NCBI GenBank assembly: GCA_947623185.1
Contig: CANQGL010000021.1
Location: 1-32,887 of the forward strand
Direction: 5' to 3'
Source of the DNA: an uncultured Lachnospiraceae bacterium
GTDB taxonomy: Bacteria; Bacillota; Clostridia; Lachnospirales; Lachnospiraceae
Length of the DNA: 32,887 bases
The position numbers and the translations under genes were made by a program. Below the pieces are notes generated by a model, which saw only the letters and a list, made by a program, of their open reading frames with translations, made no database searches and was not told the DNA's origin. Shown here in pieces: positions 22,613-30,557 of the stretch; the stretch's first letter is position 1, and every line of letters begins with the position of its first letter.

Positions 22613-24712
22613 ATGAGCAAGAATATTCCGGAACTGTATGGCAGTCTCGTCTTCAACGACCCGGCCATGCGCACCAGACTGCCGAAGGATGTCTACAAGG
22701 CGCTTAAGAAGACCATCACCGACGGCACCCACCTTGAACTCGACGTCGCGAACGCCGTAGCGGTCGCCATGAAGGAGTGGGCGATCGAGCACGGAGCGAC
22801 CCACTTTACGCACTGGTTCCAGCCGATGACCGGCATCACCGCCGAAAAGCACGACAGTTTCCTCTCCCCGACCGACGCGGGCGAGGCGATCATGGATTTC
22901 TCCGGCAAGGAGCTCGTAAAGGGCGAGCCGGACGCCTCCAGCTTCCCGTCCGGCGGCCTGCGCGCCACCTTTGAGGCCCGCGGCTACACCGCCTGGGATC
23001 CGACCTCCTACGCTTTTATCAAGGGCCATACGCTCTGCATCCCGACCGCGTTCTGCTCCTACAGCGGCGAGGCGCTCGACAAGAAGACGCCGCTCTTGCG
23101 CTCCATGGAGGCGGTCAGCAGGGAGGCGACCCGCCTGCTCCACATCCTCGGAAAGACCGATGTCAAGCGCGTCAACACCACGGTCGGCGCCGAGCAGGAA
23201 TACTTCCTGATCGACAAAGACATGTTCTATCAGAGAAAAGACCTGATCTTCTGCGGAAGAACGCTGTTCGGCGCGTCCGCTCCCAAGGGACAGGAAATGG
23301 ACGACCACTACTTCGGCGTGATCCGTCCGCGCGTGGAGTCGTTCATGGAGGAGCTCAACGAAGAGCTCTGGAAACTGGGCATCCCGGCCAAGACCGAGCA
23401 CAACGAGGTCGCTCCCGCGCAGCATGAGCTCGCTCCGGTCTTTGAGACCGTAAACGTCGCGGTCGACCACAACCAGCTCGTGATGGAGATCATGAAGAAG
23501 GTCGCCGACCGCCACGGACTCGCCTGCCTGCTTCATGAGAAGCCCTTCGAGGGGATCAACGGAAGCGGCAAGCACAACAACTGGGCGCTTTCCACCGATA
23601 CCGGCGAGAACCTTCTGAACCCCGGCAAGAATCCGGGCGCAAACACGCAGTTCCTTCTCTTCCTCGCGGCCGTGATCGCCGCGGTCGACGAGTACGCCGA
23701 TCTTCTGCGCGTATCCATCGCCACTGCAGGCAACGATCACCGTCTCGGCGCGAACGAGGCTCCGCCCGCGGTCGTCTCCATGTTCCTCGGCGACGAGCTC
23801 GAGGCCATCGTGGAATCCATCGAGAACGACTCCTTCTTCGTGAGCAAGGGGACCGTTGAAATGACGATCGGCCCGAAGGTCCTGCCGCATTTCACGCAGG
23901 ACAACACCGACCGCAACCGCACCTCGCCGTTCGCCTTTACCGGGAACAAATTCGAGTTCCGTATGCCGGGCTCTTCCGTTTCGCTGTCCGGTCCGAATAT
24001 CGTGCTGAACACGGCGGTAGCCGAGATCCTTTCCCGCTTCTGCGACAGGCTGGAGGGCGTCTCCGCGGATGAATTTGACAAAGCCGTCCATGCGCTCTTA
24101 AAGGAGACGATCACCGAACACCGCCGCATCATCTTCAACGGCAACGGCTATACCGACGAGTGGCTGGCCGAGGCGGAACGCCGCGGACTTCCGAACCTGA
24201 AATCAACGCCGGAGGCGCTTCCGTACTATATCAGCGACAAGAACCTTTCGATGTTCTTAAAGCACAATGTATTCACGAAGGAAGAGCTCTACTCCCGCTA
24301 TGAGATCAAGCTGGAGGCGTACTGCAAGACGATCCATATCGAAGCGAAGACGATGAGCGAGATGCTCAGAAAAGACCTGCTTCCGTCCGTATTCGCCTAT
24401 ACGGGCGACCTGGCGCAGACCATTCTCCAGAAGAAGGAAGTCCTGCCGGATATCTCCGTGACGGCCGAGGAGAAGTTTCTTAAAAAGCTTTCCGCACTCG
24501 CGGGCGAGATCTCGGACGGTCTGGACGGACTGGATGAGGACGTAAGATCGGCGGAGGGCATGGATGACGAGCTGGCAGCCGGAAATTACTATTACAGCAC
24601 CGTCCTTCCCAAGATGGATGAGCTCCGCCTGCTCGCCAATGAGGCCGAGGCCATGGTGCCGGACGATCTTCTTCCGTACCCGACCTACGATTCGCTTCTG
24701 TTCTACGCATAA
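22613..24712 (+). CDS. glnA: Type III glutamine synthetase (GSIII / GlnN)
   Basis: The protein is 699 residues from the ATG at 22613, with AAAGGAG upstream; the longer frame begins with TTG and runs through that ribosome site. It condenses glutamate and ammonia to glutamine using ATP. Length, and motifs such as GAEQEYFLIDKDMF, NEVAPAQHELAPVFE, INGSGKHNNWALSTD and AGNDHRLGANEAPPA, identify the large hexamer/dodecamer GSIII family found in Bacteroidota and Clostridia, not the 440-470 residue GSI. It is the only complete plus-strand gene here, divergent from pyrG, whose product consumes glutamine, and convergent with rpmF. Two hairpins follow the stop codon. Confidence 0.97.
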   Translation: MSKNIPELYGSLVFNDPAMRTRLPKDVYKALKKTITDGTHLELDVANAVAVAMKEWAIEHGATHFTHWFQPMTGITAEKHDSFLSPTDAGEAIMDFSGKELVKGEPDASSFPSGGLRATFEARGYTAWDPTSYAFIKGHTLCIPTAFCSYSGEALDKKTPLLRSMEAVSREATRLLHILGKTDVKRVNTTVGAEQEYFLIDKDMFYQRKDLIFCGRTLFGASAPKGQEMDDHYFGVIRPRVESFMEELNEELWKLGIPAKTEHNEVAPAQHELAPVFETVNVAVDHNQLVMEIMKKVADRHGLACLLHEKPFEGINGSGKHNNWALSTDTGENLLNPGKNPGANTQFLLFLAAVIAAVDEYADLLRVSIATAGNDHRLGANEAPPAVVSMFLGDELEAIVESIENDSFFVSKGTVEMTIGPKVLPHFTQDNTDRNRTSPFAFTGNKFEFRMPGSSVSLSGPNIVLNTAVAEILSRFCDRLEGVSADEFDKAVHALLKETITEHRRIIFNGNGYTDEWLAEAERRGLPNLKSTPEALPYYISDKNLSMFLKHNVFTKEELYSRYEIKLEAYCKTIHIEAKTMSEMLRKDLLPSVFAYTGDLAQTILQKKEVLPDISVTAEEKFLKKLSALAGEISDGLDGLDEDVRSAEGMDDELAAGNYYYSTVLPKMDELRLLANEAEAMVPDDLLPYPTYDSLLFYA

Positions 24713-24737
24713 CCTGCGGCCTTACCTTTTGTGGCAG

Positions 24738-24774
24738 TATGAGGGGTTCCTGTCGTTGTCGGAACCCCCTCATA
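24738..24774 (+). repeat. Hairpin downstream of glnA, without T tract
   Basis: TATGAGGGGTTCC pairs with GGAACCCCCTCATA (one extra C) around a 10-nt loop. No T run follows on either strand. It may protect the glnA 3' end or be a decayed terminator. Confidence 0.55.
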
Positions 24775-24781
24775 TACAGCA

Positions 24782-24827
24782 AAAGCCGCCGGACGGCAGA
24801 ATTCCCCCTCTGTCGTCCGGCGGCTTT
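24782..24827. terminator. Strong bidirectional terminator between glnA and rpmF
   Basis: AAAGCCGCCGGACG pairs perfectly with CGTCCGGCGGCTTT, and GCAGA/TCTGT extends the stem to 19 bp with one G-U. A and T runs on the two sides let it act on both convergent transcripts. Confidence 0.85.
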
Positions 24828-24852
24828 CATAGTTTTCGTGTTTCGGAATGAA

Positions 24853-25038
24853 TTATTCCTCTCCGACTTTGATGATCTCGCGCTTGTTGTAGCTTCCGCA
24901 GGCCTTGCAGACTCTGTGCGGCATCATCAGCGCGCCGCATTTGCTGCACTTTACAAGATTCGGAGCGCTCATTTTCCAGTTCGCTCTGCGGCTGTCTCTT
25001 CTGGCTTTCGAAGATTTATTTTTCGGACAAATCGACAT
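24853..25038 (-). CDS. rpmF: 50S ribosomal protein L32
   Basis: A 61-residue basic protein beginning MSICPKNKSSKARRD, with a zinc-ribbon pair CSKC and CKAC in its second half. The MSICPKNK start replaces the usual MAVPK form and is common in Lachnospiraceae as I recall. AAGGAGG precedes the ATG; the yceD stop lies in the 4-bp gap. The yceD-rpmF pair is conserved across bacteria. Confidence 0.96.
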   Translation of the reverse strand: MSICPKNKSSKARRDSRRANWKMSAPNLVKCSKCGALMMPHRVCKACGSYNKREIIKVGEE

Positions 25039-25042
25039 TTTG

Positions 25043-25570
25043 TCATACCTCCTTAAACTGATTGAAAATATCCTGGATCCTGGCCATCCTCGGATCGACC
25101 GACGCCGTATCGCACCCGCAGGGTCCCTCGTTAAGGTCCTTTCCGCACTTTCCGCAGAGTCCCTTACAATCCTCCCTGCAGAGCACCCGCATCGGGAGTT
25201 CGAGAGCGATCCCCTCGCACACGAGCCGGTCCGCGTCCAGCTGATAGCCGGATAAAAACGCCTGTTCTTCCGATCCTTCCTTCCGTCCCTCTCCGGAAAC
25301 GCTCATGTCCAGTTCCTCGTCGAAGGTGAGCCCGCAGGTGTATTCCACCGGTTTCAGGCACCTTGCGCAGGGGATCTTAAGCGTCACCGACGTTTCACCG
25401 GAAAGTCCAAACTTCCGGTTCCCGAGATTTTGCACCGTTATCTTAACGGGCTCATCCGATACGACCGGGTAAACGTTTCCGCCCGTGTGAAACTCCTTAA
25501 GTTCCAGCGGGACCTCCCATGACGCTTCCTTTCCGTCAAGGTTAAAGACATCGGACAGATCGATCAGCAT
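25043..25570 (-). CDS. yceD: YceD / DUF177 family protein
   Basis: A 175-residue protein of the DUF177 family, which in E. coli and plants is needed for normal 23S rRNA accumulation. A CARC motif lies in the middle, and the C-terminal CREDCKGLCGKCGKDLNEG followed by CGC matches the cysteine-rich family signature, probably zinc-binding; DPRMA follows. It is placed between tsf and rpmF with tiny gaps (3 and 4 bp), so it is translated from the same message. The ribosome site is weak (GGTGG), suggesting coupling to tsf. Confidence 0.92.
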   Translation of the reverse strand: MLIDLSDVFNLDGKEASWEVPLELKEFHTGGNVYPVVSDEPVKITVQNLGNRKFGLSGETSVTLKIPCARCLKPVEYTCGLTFDEELDMSVSGEGRKEGSEEQAFLSGYQLDADRLVCEGIALELPMRVLCREDCKGLCGKCGKDLNEGPCGCDTASVDPRMARIQDIFNQFKEV

Positions 25571-25573
25571 GTT

Positions 25574-26512
25574 TTAGTTTCCACCCATCTGCTTTGCGAC
25601 TTCCTCAGCGAAGTTCTCTTCCTTCTTCTGGATCCCTTCGCCGGTCTCAAAGCGCACAAAGCCTTTGATCTCGATCTTCGCGCCGTTCGCTTTCGCGACC
25701 TCGGCGACGTACTGAGAAACGGACTGCTTGCCGTCCTCGGCCTTTACATAGACCTGATCGACAAGGCAGATCTCCTTCATCTCTTTCTTGATGCGGCCCA
25801 TGACGATCCCGGCGAGGATCTTGTCGTTCGCGTCGGGTTTCTCGTTCTTGGCGGCCGCGGTCAGGATCTCCTTCTCGCGCTCAAGATACGCGGCGTCGAC
25901 TTCCTTCTCGCTGGTGTAGAGCGGCTTTAACGCTGCGGCCTGCATGGCCACGTTCTTTGCCATCTCTTTGACCGCGTCGTTTACGACGTCCGTCTCAACG
26001 TCGACCAGAACGCCGATCTTTCCGCCAGCGTGGATGTAGGAGGCGATGAATCCGTTCTGCTCCTCCATCTGCGTGAAGCGGCGGATCTTCATGTTCTCGC
26101 CGATGATCGAGATCTGGGAGGAAAGCGCTTCCGCAACCGTAAGGCTCGGATCCTTCTCCCACTTTTCGTTCATGAAGGCGTCGATGTCCGCTGCCTTCGT
26201 GTTCAGAGCCTGCGCCGCGACATCCGCGACATAGCTTCTGAACTTCTCGTTCTTGGCGACGAAGTCGGTCTCCGCGTTGACTTCGACCGCTACGGCCTTC
26301 TTGCCGTCCTCGGCTACCAGCGTATAGACGATGCCTTCGGCCGCGATACGTCCGGCCTTCTTCGCAGCGCCCGCGAGACCTTTCTCACGCAGGAAATCGA
26401 CTGCCTTATCCATATCGCCGTCGGTGGCTGCAAGGGCTTTCTTGCAGTCCATCATTCCGGCGCCCGTCATTTCTCTTAACTCTTTTACCATTGCGGCTGT
26501 TACTGCTGCCAT
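25574..26512 (-). CDS. tsf: Elongation factor Ts
   Basis: This 312-residue protein is the nucleotide exchange factor that releases GDP from EF-Tu. The N-terminal UBA-like domain includes VKELREMTGAGMMDCKKAL; the signature TDFVAKNEKF follows near residue 80; two core subdomains and a C-terminal helix complete the usual length. GGAGG lies upstream of the ATG. It follows rpsB by 34 bp. The frr and pyrH genes that often follow tsf are absent; yceD-rpmF takes their place. Confidence 0.97.
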   Translation of the reverse strand: MAAVTAAMVKELREMTGAGMMDCKKALAATDGDMDKAVDFLREKGLAGAAKKAGRIAAEGIVYTLVAEDGKKAVAVEVNAETDFVAKNEKFRSYVADVAAQALNTKAADIDAFMNEKWEKDPSLTVAEALSSQISIIGENMKIRRFTQMEEQNGFIASYIHAGGKIGVLVDVETDVVNDAVKEMAKNVAMQAAALKPLYTSEKEVDAAYLEREKEILTAAAKNEKPDANDKILAGIVMGRIKKEMKEICLVDQVYVKAEDGKQSVSQYVAEVAKANGAKIEIKGFVRFETGEGIQKKEENFAEEVAKQMGGN

Positions 26513-26546
26513 TCTAAATTCCTCCGATCGATGATTGTCTGTATTT

Positions 26547-27287
26547 TCAGGCTTCCGCGGGAGCCGCTTCCTCGTACACGGGCTCTTCCGTGACTTCCTC
26601 GGCCTGTCCCTGATTTGCCTCGATGACGGCGTCCGCCATCTTGGAGACGATCAGCTTCACGGCACGGATCGCGTCGTCGTTTCCGGGGATCACATAGTCA
26701 AGCTCTTCCGGATCGCAGTTCGTATCGGCGATACCGACCAGCGGGATCCCGAGGGTGTGCGCTTCCTGTACGCAGATACGCTCCTTCTTCGGGTCAACGA
26801 CGAAGATGACATCCGGCAGGCGCTTCATTTCCTTGATGCCGCCGAGGTTCTTCTCCAGCTTCTCCCACTCCTTGCGCAGCGCGATGACTTCCTTCTTCGG
26901 AAGAACGTCGAACGTTCCGTCCTCGGACATGCGCTCGATCGCTTTCAGTCTGGAAACGCGGGACTGGATCGTCTTGAAGTTCGTCAGCATGCCGCCGAGC
27001 CATCTCTCGTTTACATAGAACATGCCGCAGCGCTCGGCCTCGGTGCGGATCGCATCCTGGGCCTGCTTCTTGGTCCCTACAAAGAGGACCGTGCCGCCGT
27101 TCGCGGCGATCGAAGCCATTGCGTCATAGGCCTCGTCGACCTTGACGACCGACTTCTGAAGGTCGATGATGTAGATACCGTTTCTCTCGGTATAGATGTA
27201 CGGAGCCATCTTGGGGTTCCATCTTCTGGTCTGGTGGCCGAAGTGTACGCCGGCTTCCAGCAGCTGCTTCATTGAAATTACGCTCAT
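26547..27287 (-). CDS. rpsB: 30S ribosomal protein S2
   Basis: A 246-residue protein starting [19 protein letters not shown], the universal S2 start. The longer frame would begin 5 codons earlier at an ATG whose bases (ATGGAGGG) form the ribosome site, so I use 27285-27287. GTKKQAQDA and [12 protein letters not shown] are S2 signatures. The C-terminus is acidic ([17 protein letters not shown]). It has its own promoter and a leader of about 110 nt. Confidence 0.97.
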   Translation of the reverse strand: MSVISMKQLLEAGVHFGHQTRRWNPKMAPYIYTERNGIYIIDLQKSVVKVDEAYDAMASIAANGGTVLFVGTKKQAQDAIRTEAERCGMFYVNERWLGGMLTNFKTIQSRVSRLKAIERMSEDGTFDVLPKKEVIALRKEWEKLEKNLGGIKEMKRLPDVIFVVDPKKERICVQEAHTLGIPLVGIADTNCDPEELDYVIPGNDDAIRAVKLIVSKMADAVIEANQGQAEEVTEEPVYEEAAPAEA

Positions 27288-27343
27288 TTTCTTTCCCTCC
27301 ATTGGTTATTCCTCCGCCTGCTTCAGCCTTACGGGAAGACCAC

Positions 27344-27358
27344 GCGGGCGCCGCCCGC
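27344..27358 (-). promoter_or_regulatory. GC-rich hairpin in the rpsB leader
   Basis: GCGGGC and GCCCGC pair around a 3-nt loop, about 60 nt before the rpsB start. Ribosomal S2 genes in Firmicutes often have a structured autoregulatory leader; whether this belongs to that class cannot be judged by eye. Confidence 0.4.
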
Positions 27359-27407
27359 ACGGCACCGGTCCCGAAGATCCGCAGACGTGCATAATTCAAG
27401 CCTTATA

Positions 27408-27436
27408 ACTATATCACAAGACTTTTCGGCCTGCAA
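27408..27436 (-). promoter_or_regulatory. rpsB operon promoter
   Basis: Minus strand: -35 TTGCAG (27431-27436), 17-bp spacer, -10 TATAGT (27408-27413) preceded by TGA, an extended -10. It lies just after the codY terminator and should drive rpsB-tsf-yceD-rpmF. Confidence 0.75.
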
Positions 27437-27468
27437 GCACTTTTTTCCCTGTTTTTCGTATTTTTTGC

Positions 27469-27500
27469 AAAAAAACACGCCGTTGCGCAGGCGGCGTGTT
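27469..27500 (-). terminator. Terminator after codY
   Basis: On the minus strand AACACGCCG pairs with CGGCGTGTT (9 bp) around a 9-nt loop, running into seven Ts. It lies about 27 bp after the codY stop and separates codY from the rpsB promoter. Confidence 0.85.
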
Positions 27501-27526
27501 TTCCTTTTTCGTTTTCGGGAGTTGTT

Positions 27527-28309
27527 TTACTTCGCATTTGCAGATTTCAGATTCTTTAATTCGTCGAACACGACGTCGTTGAGGACCTTGATGTAGGTCC
27601 CTTTCATTCCGGACGAGCGGGATTCAATGACTCCCGCGCTCTCGAACTTGCGGAGCGCGTTCACGATCACCGAGCGGGTGATCCCGACCCGGTCCGCGAT
27701 CTTGCTGGCCACGAGGATGCCCTCGTTTCCGTCCAGTTCGTCGAAGATATGGGTGATAGCCTCAAGTTCCGAGAATGAAAGTGTGCTGATCGCAGATTTT
27801 ACGATCTGGATCTTTCTGGTCTCCTCCGCGTTCTCCTCGTTTACGGAGCGCATCATTTCAAGTCCGACTACGGTTGTGCCATATTCGCTGAGAATGATGT
27901 CGTCGATGTTGTACTGTGCATCCGATTTGTAGATAAACAGGGTACCAAGACGCTCTCCAGCAATGTCGATCGGGGTGATGATCGCCTGATATTTCGTAAC
28001 GTTTTCCTCCGCGAATCCCAGCGTTGCAAGATTGACGTTCTCTTTTGTCGAAAGTACGCTGAGAAGCCGTTCATTGAGCATCTTGTCGATGAAGCCGCCG
28101 ACGCGGTCCTCGATCAGTTCATGGATCTCTTCCACCCCGGGGCAGATGCTTACCCCCAACACCTTCCCCTTTTTACTGATAACAAGGATATTTGATAACA
28201 GGATTTCACTCAGGACTTTGCAAATGTCGTTGAAAACCACTTTGTGCGAATTGTTGTTATGAAGTAGTTTGTTGATTTTTCTGGTTTTATCCAGTAATTC
28301 CACACTCAT
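27527..28309 (-). CDS. codY: GTP- and branched-chain-amino-acid-sensing regulator CodY
   Basis: A 260-residue global regulator of nitrogen and carbon metabolism in low-GC Gram-positives. The N-terminal GAF domain (about 1-155) binds Ile, Leu and Val; the C-terminal winged helix has ASKIADRVGITRSVIVNALRK near 200-220, the DNA-contact motif, followed by ESAGVIESRSSGMKGTYIKVLN. AAGGAGG precedes the ATG by about 10 nt. It sits right after topA but with its own promoter, without the trmFO-xerC-hslVU genes that separate topA and codY in Bacillus. Targets in this window may include the pyrG-glnA intergenic region. Coding GC is lower than in its neighbours. Confidence 0.97.
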   Translation of the reverse strand: MSVELLDKTRKINKLLHNNNSHKVVFNDICKVLSEILLSNILVISKKGKVLGVSICPGVEEIHELIEDRVGGFIDKMLNERLLSVLSTKENVNLATLGFAEENVTKYQAIITPIDIAGERLGTLFIYKSDAQYNIDDIILSEYGTTVVGLEMMRSVNEENAEETRKIQIVKSAISTLSFSELEAITHIFDELDGNEGILVASKIADRVGITRSVIVNALRKFESAGVIESRSSGMKGTYIKVLNDVVFDELKNLKSANAK

Positions 28310-28345
28310 TATCCGAAAACCTCCTTTTCCACAGAATATCGTATA

Positions 28346-28366
28346 GTATGAGACCTGTTATCATAC
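28346..28366 (-). promoter_or_regulatory. Inverted repeat at the codY start of transcription
   Basis: GTATGA and TCATAC flank 9 bp, directly downstream of the codY -10 and over the expected start of transcription. It could be an operator or a short 5' hairpin. It does not resemble a CodY box. Confidence 0.4.
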
Positions 28367-28368
28367 AA

Positions 28369-28397
28369 ATTGTAACATGTTCGATTCAGAATAGCAA
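28369..28397 (-). promoter_or_regulatory. codY promoter
   Basis: Minus strand: -35 TTGCTA (28392-28397), 17-bp spacer, -10 TACAAT (28369-28374) preceded by TGT, an extended -10. Confidence 0.7.
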
Positions 28398-28474
28398 GAC
28401 TTTTTCCTATATTCACGGAAAGTTAACAACTTAATTTTTTCTGTTTTGTTTCCCGGGGAAGCCGCTTTTTTCCG

Positions 28475-30550
28475 TCAGTCGGGTTTTTTCATGACATAAC
28501 CGCAGGCCGGGTCGGCGCAGGCCAGACGGCCGCCCTTTTCCACCATATATCCGCCGCATTTCGGGCACCGGACCGCCGACGGCCTCTGCCACGACATGAA
28601 GTCGCACTCCGGACTTCCCTCGCATCCGTAGAAGGTCCTTCCCTTCTTCGTCTTTCTTAAGATCAGATCTTTCCCGCACTTCGGGCAGGGAACGCCGATC
28701 TTTTCCAGGAACGGCTTTGTGTTGCGGCACTCCGGGAATCCCGGGCAGGCGAGGAACCTTCCGTGCGGGCCGTATTTGATCACCATGCGGCGTCCGCAGA
28801 GCTCGCAGACCTCATCCGACTCCTCATCCGCGACGTGGACCGTCTCGAGCGTCTTCTGGGCCTGTTCGACCGATTCCATCAGATCCGGATAGAAGTTGCG
28901 CACGATCGTCTTCCAGTCCGTCGTGCCCTCTCCCACGCTGTCCAGCAGGTATTCCAGATTGGCCGTGAAAGTGACGTCCACGATGCTGGGGAAGCACTGT
29001 TTCATGATCCGGTTGACGACCTCGCCGAGCTCCGTCACATAGAGGTTCTTGTTTTCCTTCGCCACATACCTGCGGGCCAGGATGGTGGTGATCGTCGGCG
29101 CGTAGGTGCTGGGCCGTCCGATGCCCTGCTCCTCCAGCGCGCGCACCAGAGACGCCTCCGTATAGTGGGCCGGCGGCTGGGTGAAATGCTGCTCGCTCTC
29201 GAGCTTTGCGGCCTCAAAGGTCTGACCTTTTTCGAGCCCGGACAGGAACTGGCCCTTCTCCTCCTTCTCGTCGGAGTCGGTGTAGACGGACATGAAGCCG
29301 TCGAATTTCAACCGGGAGGCGGTCATGGTAAATTCGTTTCCGCCCGCCGTGAGCCTGGCCGCCGTGGTCTCGTAGACCGCGGAGCGCATCCGGCTGGCCG
29401 TAAAGCGCTTCCAGATCAGCTGATAGAGACGGAACTGGTCGCGCGAAAGCGAATCCCTGACGCGCGCGGGCGTCATCGTGATATCGGTCGGACGGATCGC
29501 CTCGTGGGCGTCCTGGATCTTTGCGCCGCTCTTTCCGGCTCCGGCTCCGGTCGCGGCGTAGCCTTTCCCGTACTGCTCCGCGATGAAGGCGCGCGCCGCC
29601 TTATCCGCCTCGTCCGCCACCCGGACGGAATCGGTACGCAGATAGGTGATCAGCGCGATCGAGCCGTGTCCCCTGACGTCGACTCCCTCGTAAAGCTGCT
29701 GCGCGAGGCGCATGGTCTTCTGGGTCGAGAAGTTGAGCTGTTTCGACGCCTCCTGCTGGAGGGTGCTGGTCGTAAAGGGAAGCGGGGCCTTCTTCACCCG
29801 CTCGCCGTTCTTGACCTCCTCGACCGTGAAGCGGCAGCCCTCTAGGGACTTTAATACCTTATTCATGGCGACGGAATCCCGGATCTCGGTCTTTCCGTCC
29901 GCGGTCTTCGTAAGCCTTGCCGCCGCCGGCTTTTTCAGTCCCGGCAGCCGGATGAGCGCGTCAAGGCTCCAGTATTCCTTCGGGATGAACGCCGCGATCT
30001 CCTCCTCGCGGTCGCAGATCATGCGCAGGGCGACCGACTGTACGCGCCCCGCGGAGAGCCCGCGTTTGACCTTGTCCCAGAGGATCGGGCTGATCCGGTA
30101 GCCGACCAGCCGGTCCAGGATCCTTCTGGCCTGCTGGGCGTCGACCAGATCCATGTCGATCTCCCTCGGTGATTTGAACGACGCCTTGACGGCGTTCTTC
30201 GTGATCTCGTTAAAGCTGATGCGGCTGACCTTCTTGTCCTTCATCTCGTCGAGCTTTAACGCCTTGATGAGGTGCCACGAGATCGCCTCTCCCTCGCGGT
30301 CCGGGTCGGTGGCGAGATAGATGCGGTCGGCCTTTTTGACTTCCTTCCGCAGGCGGGCGAGCACGTCGCCCTTTCCGCGGATCGTGATGTATTTCGGTTC
30401 GTAGTCGTGCTCGATGTCGATACCGAGCTGGCTTTTGGGAAGATCCCGCACATGGCCGCCGGAGGCGTCCACCTCATAGCTGCTCCCGAGAAATTTTCGG
30501 ATCGTTTTTACCTTTGCGGGCGATTCCACGATTACCAGACTGTTTGCCAT
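28475..30550 (-). CDS. topA: DNA topoisomerase I (type IA)
   Basis: A 691-residue enzyme that relaxes negative supercoils. I use the ATG at 30548-30550 (GAGGTAATT upstream), giving MANSLVIVESPAKVKTI, the canonical toprim start with the catalytic Glu in VESPAK; the longer frame begins with TTG inside dprA. DPDREGEAISWH is the second toprim motif; the nucleophilic Tyr is in ALITYLRTDSVR. The C-terminus has three four-cysteine zinc modules (CELCG, CPKCGKD and CPKCGGY pairs). It starts 7 bp after the dprA stop, so the two are co-transcribed. Confidence 0.97.
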   Translation of the reverse strand: MANSLVIVESPAKVKTIRKFLGSSYEVDASGGHVRDLPKSQLGIDIEHDYEPKYITIRGKGDVLARLRKEVKKADRIYLATDPDREGEAISWHLIKALKLDEMKDKKVSRISFNEITKNAVKASFKSPREIDMDLVDAQQARRILDRLVGYRISPILWDKVKRGLSAGRVQSVALRMICDREEEIAAFIPKEYWSLDALIRLPGLKKPAAARLTKTADGKTEIRDSVAMNKVLKSLEGCRFTVEEVKNGERVKKAPLPFTTSTLQQEASKQLNFSTQKTMRLAQQLYEGVDVRGHGSIALITYLRTDSVRVADEADKAARAFIAEQYGKGYAATGAGAGKSGAKIQDAHEAIRPTDITMTPARVRDSLSRDQFRLYQLIWKRFTASRMRSAVYETTAARLTAGGNEFTMTASRLKFDGFMSVYTDSDEKEEKGQFLSGLEKGQTFEAAKLESEQHFTQPPAHYTEASLVRALEEQGIGRPSTYAPTITTILARRYVAKENKNLYVTELGEVVNRIMKQCFPSIVDVTFTANLEYLLDSVGEGTTDWKTIVRNFYPDLMESVEQAQKTLETVHVADEESDEVCELCGRRMVIKYGPHGRFLACPGFPECRNTKPFLEKIGVPCPKCGKDLILRKTKKGRTFYGCEGSPECDFMSWQRPSAVRCPKCGGYMVEKGGRLACADPACGYVMKKPD

Positions 30551-30557
30551 AATTACC

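Noticed and set aside
22451-24091. 546-residue minus-strand open frame opposite glnA
   Set aside because: It is antisense to a conserved GSIII gene, has no family motif, and its composition is that of a shadow frame.
28375-28400. CodY autoregulatory box at the codY promoter
   Set aside because: The best alignment around ATTCTGAAT gives only about 8 of 15 matches.
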